Shown here: one piece after another, positions 1 through 6,133 of the stretch | Layout of the letters: every line of letters starts with the position of its first letter | Position numbering within the stretch: position 1 is the first letter of the stretch | Source of the DNA: CAYFMP01 sp964344215 | Lineage (GTDB): Bacteria; Pseudomonadota; Alphaproteobacteria; Rhodospirillales; Casp-alpha2 | Direction: 5' to 3' | DNA length: 28,027 nucleotides | Assembly (NCBI GenBank): GCA_964344215.1 | Contig: CAYFMP010000052.1 | Span: 1 to 28,027 of the forward strand | The notes under the pieces: model-generated | The model's input: the letters and a program-made list of their open reading frames with translations, nothing else | What the model was told of the DNA's origin: nothing | Databases searched by the model: none | Position numbers and translations under genes: made by a program

Positions 1-86
1 CCGCATAAACGAAATCCCGTCAAACCGCGGGCTTTCATGAAATATCCAGGCTAGAGGCGTCCGATCGGACCGCCACCGCGGCCTCG
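1..86. other. left-edge stretch without an identifiable start codon
   Basis: The frame of the following gene is open from base 9 (after a TAA at 6-8) but contains no ATG or GTG before the TTG at 87. The only ATG nearby, at 37 in another frame, meets a stop after five codons. No promoter or ribosome-binding site stands out. The upstream part of the next gene may be disrupted here, or the true start may be non-canonical. Confidence 0.4.
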
Positions 87-980
87 TTGAAGCCGGCCCC
101 CGATCCCTCGGTTGCCCTGCCGTCGCCCGCCGCCTTGGACGAAACCGCTGCCGAGCCTGCGCTGCCGCAGGCAGCGATGCCGGAACCGTCGGTCACGGAA
201 CCGACGACGATGGAGCAGCCAGCCGAGCCGTCGTCACTGGTGATGGCACCGCCGGCGGTGCCGCCGCCGACCCTGCTGTCGCCGGAAGCCCAGCGCTCGG
301 CGACGCAGTCCATGCTGCCCGAACCCTCGTTCGATATCGCCGCCACGACACTCGGCGCGCTGCCACCGGAACCGGCTTCCGGCGCGCCTGCCGGCATGTT
401 GGCCGGTCCGCCGCCGGAACCGGACCCGGAACCGGAGCCGCAAGCCCCGGCGGCGGCGCTGGATTCGGCCGCAAGCCCGATGCCCGACCGCGTCATGCAA
501 CCGGATAACACCGACCTGCCGCCGGTCGTCTGGGGCAAGCCGTCGTTCCTTATCCGCCCCGTCACGGGCGCGCCGGGCAACGGCAACGAAGCCCTGACCG
601 AGGCCATCAAGCGGGCGTTGCGCGACAAGGACATGACCATCACAGAAGACCCGCGCCAAGCCGGCTACCTGGTCGTTGGCAAGGTCGACGTCGGCGCTCC
701 CGTCAACGGCCGTCAGCAGGCCCGTATCGTATGGCAGGTCACTACCATCACCGGCGACGAGGTCGGCAAGGCGATCCAGGAGAACGCGGTGACCGCCGGA
801 AGCCTGGACGGACGGTGGGGACGGGTCGCCAAGATCGTCTCGGTGGCCGCCGTCAACGGCATACAAGAGTTGTTCGATCAGACCGAGGGAAGATCGCTCA
901 ATCCCGGCGAGCCGCCGTATTTCCCCGACGTCCCAAACTTGGAACAGGTGCCGGGTCGCGCCCCGCCGCCGCCCGGTTGA
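87..980 (+). CDS. Pro/Glu-rich envelope-associated protein, N-terminus uncertain
   Basis: The open frame gives 297 residues from a TTG at 87. Residues 1 to about 150 are a low-complexity Pro/Ala/Glu linker with a PEP-rich stretch near 110-120. Residues about 150-285 look folded, with alternating beta-strands and helices (WGKPSFLIRPV, GYLVVGKVDVG, ARIVWQVTTITGDEVGK, GSLDGRWGRVAKIV). I recall similar domains in alphaproteobacterial lipoproteins whose long proline-rich linker follows a lipobox, but no signal peptide or lipobox is visible here and the TTG has no Shine-Dalgarno sequence. The 5' end is therefore either missing, frameshifted or wrongly placed. The product ends with a polyproline tail. 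It lies 191 bases upstream of prs on the same strand. The function is unknown; a cell-envelope role is inferred only from the linker architecture. I am sure the C-terminal half is coding and unsure of the start. Confidence 0.6.
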   Translation: MKPAPDPSVALPSPAALDETAAEPALPQAAMPEPSVTEPTTMEQPAEPSSLVMAPPAVPPPTLLSPEAQRSATQSMLPEPSFDIAATTLGALPPEPASGAPAGMLAGPPPEPDPEPEPQAPAAALDSAASPMPDRVMQPDNTDLPPVVWGKPSFLIRPVTGAPGNGNEALTEAIKRALRDKDMTITEDPRQAGYLVVGKVDVGAPVNGRQQARIVWQVTTITGDEVGKAIQENAVTAGSLDGRWGRVAKIVSVAAVNGIQELFDQTEGRSLNPGEPPYFPDVPNLEQVPGRAPPPPG

Positions 981-1171
981 AGCGCGCGGCCGCCTTTGAA
1001 TCGGATATCGGAGCGTCAATTGGCAAGTCCAATGAATCCATTTACAGGCGACGGGGGCGCTGGTAGATTTCGCCGCGTCTCGGGTCGGCGGCCGCGCCCT
1101 TCGGCCGTTTCCGGGGAGGCGAGGAGCAACTTCTTTGGGTCTTCCAAGAACTGCCGGAGCGATCCGTTACC

Positions 1172-2104
1172 ATGAAAATTCTGGCGTGTAACAGCAACCG
1201 GCCCCTGGCCGAGGCCATCTCGGCCTGCATCAATCTGCCTTTGACCAAAGCCAGCGTGCGTCGGTTCTCGGACATGGAGGTGTTCGTCGAAATCGAGGAG
1301 AACGTGCGCGGCGAAGACGTTTTCGTGATCCAATCGACATCGGCGCCGGCCAACGACAACCTGATGGAGTTGCTGGTCGCTTTGGACGCTCTGCGGCGCG
1401 GGTCGGCGCGTCGCACGACGGCGGTCATTCCCTACTTCGGATACGCCCGCCAGGATCGCAAATCGGGTCCGCGCACCCCGATTTCGGCCAAACTGGTGGC
1501 CAATCTGATTACCGAGGCAGGGGCCGACCGGGTGCTGACACTGGATCTACACGCCGGCCAGATTCAGGGCTTTTTCGACATCCCGACCGACAACCTGTTC
1601 GCCGCTCCGGTGATGAGCCGGGACATCGACGAACGCCTGAACGGCGACGATCTGGTCATCGTCTCGCCGGACGTCGGCGGCGTCATCCGGGCGCGCGGCA
1701 TGGCCAAGCGCCTGAATGCGGATCTCGCCATCATCGACAAGCGCCGCGAGCGGGCCGGGGTTTCCGAGGTCATGAACATCATCGGCGAGATCAAGGACCG
1801 ACGCTGCATCCTGGTCGACGATATCGTCGATTCGGCGGGTACGCTGTGTAACGCCGCCGTCGCCCTGAAGGAGAAGGGCGCCACCTCGGTGTCGGCCTAC
1901 GTCACCCACGGCGTGCTGTCGGGCGGCGCCGTCGCCCGCGTCAGCGCCTCGCCGATGGAGAAACTGGTCATCACCGACAGCATCATGGCGACCGAGGCGG
2001 TTCGCATTTCGCACAATATCGAGCAACTGACCATCGCGCCGCTGATTGCCGAAGCGATGAAGCGGATCAGCGACGAATCGTCCGTATCCTCTCTGTTTGA
2101 TTGA
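1172..2104 (+). CDS. prs: ribose-phosphate pyrophosphokinase (PRPP synthetase)
   Basis: This cytoplasmic enzyme makes phosphoribosyl pyrophosphate from ribose-5-phosphate and ATP, feeding purine, pyrimidine, histidine, tryptophan and NAD synthesis. The 310-residue length matches the bacterial class I family. The family signature DLHAGQIQGFFDIPTDNL is present near residues 128-145, and the PRPP-binding loop VDDIVDSAGT lies near 215-224. The N-terminal NSNRPLAEAI and FSDMEVFVEIEENVRG segments are also typical. The ATG at 1172 is the only start that keeps the conserved beginning MKILACNSN. The gene heads the prs-rplY-pth-ychF block that is common in alphaproteobacteria. An imperfect inverted repeat (TTCTT/AAGAA core) lies about 23-42 bases before the start and could fold in the leader, but its meaning is unknown. 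Confidence 0.97.
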   Translation: MKILACNSNRPLAEAISACINLPLTKASVRRFSDMEVFVEIEENVRGEDVFVIQSTSAPANDNLMELLVALDALRRGSARRTTAVIPYFGYARQDRKSGPRTPISAKLVANLITEAGADRVLTLDLHAGQIQGFFDIPTDNLFAAPVMSRDIDERLNGDDLVIVSPDVGGVIRARGMAKRLNADLAIIDKRRERAGVSEVMNIIGEIKDRRCILVDDIVDSAGTLCNAAVALKEKGATSVSAYVTHGVLSGGAVARVSASPMEKLVITDSIMATEAVRISHNIEQLTIAPLIAEAMKRISDESSVSSLFD

Positions 2105-2205
2105 CCCGGCCGGCCGACACGGCTATGAATGCGCGCGCCCGATCAAGGGCGTTTAGAAGCCGCGGCACCCCTGGAGGCTGGCGGTAGATTTTCTGGAGTT
2201 TTGAC

Positions 2206-2934
2206 ATGGCCGACTCAACGATACTCGCCGCCGAGGTGCGGGAACGGGCAGGTAAGGGGGCAGCCCGTGCCACACGACGGGCCGGGCGCGTTCCAGCCGT
2301 CATCTACGGCAACAAACAGGATCCCCTGCTGATTTCCATCGACCCCGTCGATCTCATGCATCAACTCAGGGGGCCCGGTTTCTTCGCCCGCGTATTCGAG
2401 ATTCCCGTCAACGGCGAAAGCTACCGAGTTCTGGCCCGCGACCTGCAACTCGATCCGGTGACCGACCGACCGATCCACGTGGATTTCATGCGGTTCAGCG
2501 CCGCCACCCGCTTGGTCGTCGACGTCCAGATGGTGTTCGAGAACGAGAGCGAATGCCCCGGCATCAAGGTCGGCGGCGTCCTCAACGTGGTCCGTCACGC
2601 CATCGAACTCAGGTGTGCGCCGGACGGTATTCCGGAGAGCATCTCGGTCGACCTGACCGGTCTCGAGATCGGCGACAGCATCCATATCAGCGATGTCAAG
2701 CTTCCGGAAAACGTCGAGCTGACCATCACCGACCGCGACTTCACGATCGCCACCATCGCCGCGCCGACCATCTACACCGAACCCGAAGAAGAGGTCGAGG
2801 GTGAGGAAGGCGAAGAAGGCGAAGAGGGCGTCGAGGCCGCCGAGGGTGAAGCCGCCGAGGGCGAAGCCGCCGAAGGAGAGGCCGCCGAGGGCGAAGGCGA
2901 GAAGGCCGAGGGCGGCTCCGAGTCCAAAGAGTAA
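2206..2934 (+). CDS. rplY: 50S ribosomal protein L25, CTC type, with acidic C-terminal tail
   Basis: L25 binds 5S rRNA in the large ribosomal subunit; the long CTC form carries an extra C-terminal beta domain. The 242-residue product has the 5S-binding domain at about residues 1-95 (KGAARATRRAGRVPAVIYG, DFMRFS) and the TL5/CTC domain at about 100-195 (GIKVGGVLNVVRHAIELRC, DLTGLEIGDSIHISDVKLP). From about residue 190 the protein is an acidic low-complexity tail ending in four near-identical Ala-Ala-Glu-Gly-Glu units. The ATG at 2206 follows TCTGGAG at a suitable distance. Only 24 bases separate it from pth, so the two are probably co-transcribed, as is usual in this group. The tail is longer and more repetitive than the short acidic end typical of the family. 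Confidence 0.96.
   Translation: MADSTILAAEVRERAGKGAARATRRAGRVPAVIYGNKQDPLLISIDPVDLMHQLRGPGFFARVFEIPVNGESYRVLARDLQLDPVTDRPIHVDFMRFSAATRLVVDVQMVFENESECPGIKVGGVLNVVRHAIELRCAPDGIPESISVDLTGLEIGDSIHISDVKLPENVELTITDRDFTIATIAAPTIYTEPEEEVEGEEGEEGEEGVEAAEGEAAEGEAAEGEAAEGEGEKAEGGSESKE
2836..2895 (+). repeat. four tandem 15-bp units inside rplY
   Basis: Four in-frame copies of the 15-mer GCCGCCGAGGGCGAA (starting at 2836, 2851, 2866 and 2881) encode Ala-Ala-Glu-Gly-Glu. Copies 2 and 4 are identical, copy 1 differs at one wobble base, and copy 3 has three wobble differences. The drift at third positions with constant amino acids suggests the repeat is old or selected at protein level. The number of copies could vary between strains by slippage without breaking the frame. 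Confidence 0.9.
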
Positions 2935-2958
2935 CCGACGGCGGTCGGGAGCCCTGCC

Positions 2959-3591
2959 ATGCGTTTGCTGGTCGGCCTCGGAAACCCCGGCGACGAATAC
3001 GCCAAGAACCGTCACAACATAGGCTTCATGGCTTTGGACGAGATCGCCGGGCGCCACGGGTTCGGTCCGTTTCGCGCCAAATTCGAGGGCCATGTCGCCG
3101 AGGGCAATCTGGCCGGCGAAAAGGCGCTGCTTCTCAAACCCGCCACCTACGTCAACGAGTCGGGACGCTCGGTACGCGCCGCCACCGGCTTCTTCAAGCT
3201 GCCGCCTTGCGACGTTATCGTCTTTCACGACGAGATCGACCTGGCGGCCGGCAAGGTCCGCGTCAAGCGCGGCGGCGGCCACGCCGGACACAACGGATTG
3301 CGCTCCATCCACAGCCACATCGGCCCCGATTATGGCCGGGTCCGCATCGGCGTCGGCCATCCGGGCGACAAGGACAAGGTCGTCGGCCACGTACTGAAGG
3401 ATTTCGCCAAGTCCGACAAGGAATGGCTGGAGCCGCTGCTGGCGGGTTTGGCCGAACACCTGCCGCTGCTGCTGGCGAGCGACGACTCGGCCTATATGAG
3501 CAAGGTGGCGACTGCCGTCAATCCGCCGAATAGGGAACAGTCCGAGCCGGCGGACGTTCCCGAATCCGATCCTTCGAATAGCCGGGACTAG
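2959..3591 (+). CDS. pth: peptidyl-tRNA hydrolase
   Basis: Pth frees tRNA from peptidyl-tRNAs that drop off the ribosome by cutting the ester bond. The 210-residue protein starts MRLLVGLGNPGDEYAKNRHNIGF, which places the family's substrate-binding Asn at residue 9 and the catalytic His at residue 19. The second signature, FHDEIDLAAGKVRVKRGGG followed by HAGHNGLRSI, supplies the catalytic Asp in HDEIDL. The C-terminal extension after about residue 190 is polar and variable. The ATG at 2959 follows CGGGAG. The gene lies 24 bases after rplY and 6 bases before ychF, consistent with one translation-related transcript. Confidence 0.97.
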   Translation: MRLLVGLGNPGDEYAKNRHNIGFMALDEIAGRHGFGPFRAKFEGHVAEGNLAGEKALLLKPATYVNESGRSVRAATGFFKLPPCDVIVFHDEIDLAAGKVRVKRGGGHAGHNGLRSIHSHIGPDYGRVRIGVGHPGDKDKVVGHVLKDFAKSDKEWLEPLLAGLAEHLPLLLASDDSAYMSKVATAVNPPNREQSEPADVPESDPSNSRD

Positions 3592-3597
3592 GCGGCG

Positions 3598-4698
3598 ATG
3601 GGGTTCAACTGCGGCATCGTCGGCCTGCCCAACGTCGGCAAATCGACCCTGTTCAACGCCTTGACCGAAACCGCCTCGGCCGAGGCCGAGAACTTCCCGT
3701 TCTGCACCATCGAGCCCAACGTTGGCCGGGTCGGCGTCCCCGACCCGCGCCTCGACAAGATCGCCGAACTCACCAAGTCGGCCAAGACGGTACCGACCCA
3801 TCTCGAATTCGTCGACATCGCTGGCTTAGTGCGCGGCGCCAGCCAGGGCGAGGGACTGGGCAACCAGTTCCTCGCCAACATCCGCGAGGTCGACGCCGTG
3901 GTCCACGTGTTGCGCTGTTTCGAGGACGACAACGTCACCCATCTCGAAGGCGCCATCGACCCCGTGCGCGACGCCGAGACGGTCGAGACCGAGCTGATGT
4001 TGGCCGATATGGAAAGCCTGGAGAAGCGCGTCATGCCGCTGACCAAGAAGGCGCGCGGCGGCGACAAGGACGCCAAGGCCCAGCTTGGCTTGGTCGAGCA
4101 GGCGCTCGACCTATTACGCGGCGGCAAGCCGGTCAGGTTGATGGGGCTGGCCGAGGGCCAGGGCAAGGGCGTGCGCATGCTGCAGCTGCTGTCAGCCAAG
4201 CCGGTGCTCTACGTCTGCAACGTTGAAGAAGAAGCGACCGGCGGCGGCAACATCTGGGTCGAGCGCATCGCCGCCTTGGCCACCGAACAGGGCGCCGAGG
4301 CAGTCAGCATCTCGGCCGCCATCGAGGCCGAAGTGGCGGGCCTCGACGATGCAACCGAGAAGGTCGAGTTTCTGGAGGCGCTGGGGCTAGCCGAAACTGG
4401 CCTCGACCAGGTCATCCACGCCGGCTACCGACTGCTCGACCTCATCACCTTCTTCACGACGGGACCGAAGGAAAGCCGCGCCTGGACCGTCCGCAAGGGA
4501 GCGCATGCGCCACAGGCGGCCGGCGTCATCCACACCGATTTCGAGCGCGGCTTCATCAAGGCCGAAACCATCGCTTATGAGGATTTCGTCGCCTGCGGCG
4601 GCGAGCACGGCGCCAGGGAGGCCGGCAAGATGCGCCAGGAAGGCAAGGAATACGTCGTCCAGGACGGCGACGTCATGCTGGTGCGTTTCAACGTATGA
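3598..4698 (+). CDS. ychF: redox-regulated ATPase/GTPase YchF (OLA1 family)
   Basis: YchF is a ribosome-associated P-loop ATPase of the Obg-related family; in other bacteria it influences stress responses and leaderless translation. The 366 residues match the family length. Visible motifs are the P-loop GLPNVGKS at residues 8-15, NFPFCTIEPNVG (switch I region), DIAGLVRGASQGEGLGNQFL (G3), and NVEE in place of the GTPase NKxD motif, which explains ATP preference. The C-terminal TGS domain is present (GPKESRAWTVRKG to VQDGDVMLVRFNV). The start is six bases after the pth stop, with a weak purine-rich ribosome site that overlaps the pth end, suggesting translational coupling. Confidence 0.97.
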   Translation: MGFNCGIVGLPNVGKSTLFNALTETASAEAENFPFCTIEPNVGRVGVPDPRLDKIAELTKSAKTVPTHLEFVDIAGLVRGASQGEGLGNQFLANIREVDAVVHVLRCFEDDNVTHLEGAIDPVRDAETVETELMLADMESLEKRVMPLTKKARGGDKDAKAQLGLVEQALDLLRGGKPVRLMGLAEGQGKGVRMLQLLSAKPVLYVCNVEEEATGGGNIWVERIAALATEQGAEAVSISAAIEAEVAGLDDATEKVEFLEALGLAETGLDQVIHAGYRLLDLITFFTTGPKESRAWTVRKGAHAPQAAGVIHTDFERGFIKAETIAYEDFVACGGEHGAREAGKMRQEGKEYVVQDGDVMLVRFNV

Positions 4699-4830
4699 GG
4701 ACGGGACGGTTCGATCGAGCAACTGGGTCTTTTAGGTATCGATAGGCGTCAGGGGGATTGCGCTGTTGTTTTCGCGTTCGTTTATAAGTGGTGCTAAAAT
4801 GACCGACTGCCGAAATCATGGAGCCCCATT

Positions 4831-5325
4831 ATGTCTTTGAATCGTGCCATGTCGGTTGCCGCGGCGCTATTCGCGGCTGCCGCGCTGAGCGGTCCGAGCC
4901 GAGCCGCCGAGCCTGGGATCAAGATTGGCGTCCTGCGCTGCTTCAAGATTCCGGATTCCGGATACAATCTTCTCATTCGCTCGGTCGCCAGGGTGAATTG
5001 CCGTTTCGTAACTAAGAATGGGACGGAAACCTATAAGGGTGAAACGGGAATCGGATTGGGGATCGACCTGGAATGGGACGAGGCCAAGTCGATCGCCTTC
5101 ACCGTTTTCAGCGCCACTTCCGATACCCGGAAAGAATCGTTTCCGCTGAGCGGAAGGTACGTCGGGGCGAAGGCATCCGCCTCCGCCGGTTACGGCGTCG
5201 GACTACAATCTCTGGTCGGCGCCGGCGACAGCCACATCACGCTGCAACCCCTGGCCATCGAGGAGACGGTCGGCGTCGGGTTCGCGGCAGGACTGAGCTA
5301 TCTTTATCTCGAGCCCGACAGGTGA
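4831..5325 (+). CDS. secreted DUF992 family protein
   Basis: The 164-residue product has a Sec signal peptide (MSLNRAMSVAAALFAAAALSGPSRA, cleavage probably after the SRA at about residue 25). The mature part resembles the DUF992 family of small periplasmic proteins in alphaproteobacteria: it opens with IKIGVLRC, has a second Cys in VNCRF, and then GLGIDLEWDE, SGRYVGAKASASAGYGVGLQSLVG and a terminal ALQPLAIEETVG-like segment. The two Cys may form a disulphide. The biological role of DUF992 is not known. The ATG at 4831 follows ATGGAG at a good distance. The 132-base gap after ychF contains an AT-richer stretch (about 4770-4800) that could hold a promoter, but no clean pair of boxes. Its stop is only six bases from the stop of the convergent TraT-like gene. 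Confidence 0.85.
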   Translation: MSLNRAMSVAAALFAAAALSGPSRAAEPGIKIGVLRCFKIPDSGYNLLIRSVARVNCRFVTKNGTETYKGETGIGLGIDLEWDEAKSIAFTVFSATSDTRKESFPLSGRYVGAKASASAGYGVGLQSLVGAGDSHITLQPLAIEETVGVGFAAGLSYLYLEPDR

Positions 5326-5331
5326 CCCGCT

Positions 5332-6111
5332 CTAGATAAAGTCGCTGACGATGCGGATGATGCGCTGGCGAACCTCGGCGGCGATCTCGGCCTGAGTCGT
5401 GGTTCGGCCGCCGGCGAAAACCGCCAATCGGGTGGTATGGGCCGTTTTGAAACCGCGCTTTCCCTTTCGTTTTTCCTCTTCTTCCTCTTCGTCCTTGTCG
5501 AACTGGTCGGTCGGGCTGCGGCTGAAGGTGATCCTCTTGCCGGTACCCTTGTTTCGGGTATCCTTGATCTCACCGAACGTGACCCGGGCGACGATGATGT
5601 AGGTATCGTCCGTCACGAAGCTGCCGAGCACGCTTCCGAGAGTGGCGCCGGCCGCGACGCCGGCCACGGTTCCGGTCGTGCCGTGTTGCTGGGCGCCGGC
5701 AAGGCCGCCGGCCGTGGCGCCCAGGAACGAGAAATCATTGCTCAGATTGGACTGGATTTGGCCGCTGTACATGACGTTGACGTCGACCAGCAAACCGAAA
5801 TCGTCAGAATTGGTGGGGCTGTAGCCCTTGCCGGAGTAGGCTTCCTTGAGTTCGCTCTCGAAGCGGCGCAGGTCGAAAGCCGTGTCCCCGGAGGTGTTTC
5901 TCGAGCGCACCTTGATCTTTCGGTTGTCGTAGAACGAGGCGTCGGTCACCAGGTTCTTCTCGATGACGGAACCGAACATGAGGCCGGTTCCGGGTTGCTT
6001 AACCATGCCCATGCGGGACGGCGGGGCGCCGACGTTGACGCAGCCGGAAACCAGCAACGCCAGAGCCGCGACGGCGGTTAAGCCCAGGCTATGTTTCTCT
6101 GAGATTTCCAC
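5332..6111 (-). CDS. TraT-like outer-membrane lipoprotein
   Basis: The 259-residue product resembles TraT, the surface-exclusion/complement-resistance lipoprotein of F-type plasmids. Shared features are a lipoprotein signal (VEISEKHSLGLTAVAALALL, lipobox VSGC with Cys24), a KIKVRSRNTSGDTAFDL strand region, LKEAYSGKGYSPTNSDDFGLLVDVNV, and a glycine-rich hydrophobic hairpin (GATAGGLAGAQ to GVAAGATLGSVLGSFV). A very acidic run of Asp and Glu followed by Lys/Arg near the C-terminal quarter is not typical of TraT. I chose the GTG at 6109-6111 because AAGGAGA lies exactly 7 bases upstream and it gives a compact signal peptide; a longer frame to 6222 would overlap the upstream gene and bury the signal. 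It is 22 bases downstream of the protease lipoprotein, hence the same operon. Chromosomal TraT homologues have no settled function; conjugation genes are absent here. Confidence 0.8.
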   Translation of the reverse strand: MEISEKHSLGLTAVAALALLVSGCVNVGAPPSRMGMVKQPGTGLMFGSVIEKNLVTDASFYDNRKIKVRSRNTSGDTAFDLRRFESELKEAYSGKGYSPTNSDDFGLLVDVNVMYSGQIQSNLSNDFSFLGATAGGLAGAQQHGTTGTVAGVAAGATLGSVLGSFVTDDTYIIVARVTFGEIKDTRNKGTGKRITFSRSPTDQFDKDEEEEEEKRKGKRGFKTAHTTRLAVFAGGRTTTQAEIAAEVRQRIIRIVSDFI

Positions 6112-6118
6112 GGAACGA

Positions 6119-6125
6119 TCTCCTT
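6119..6125 (-). promoter_or_regulatory. ribosome-binding site that fixes a GTG start
   Basis: On the minus strand this reads AAGGAGA and lies 7 bases upstream of the GTG at 6109-6111. It decides the start of the TraT-like lipoprotein in favour of GTG over the ATG at 6222. Confidence 0.8.
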
Positions 6126-6133
6126 CGGTCAGC

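Noticed and set aside
2135..2154. GCGCCC/GGGCGT hairpin with three T after prs as terminator or attenuator
   Set aside because: The stem is short, has a wobble pair and only three T follow; chance is likely in this composition.
2215..3801. A 528-codon minus-strand open frame
   Set aside because: It is antisense to rplY, pth and the start of ychF, which are certain. It has no recognisable domain.
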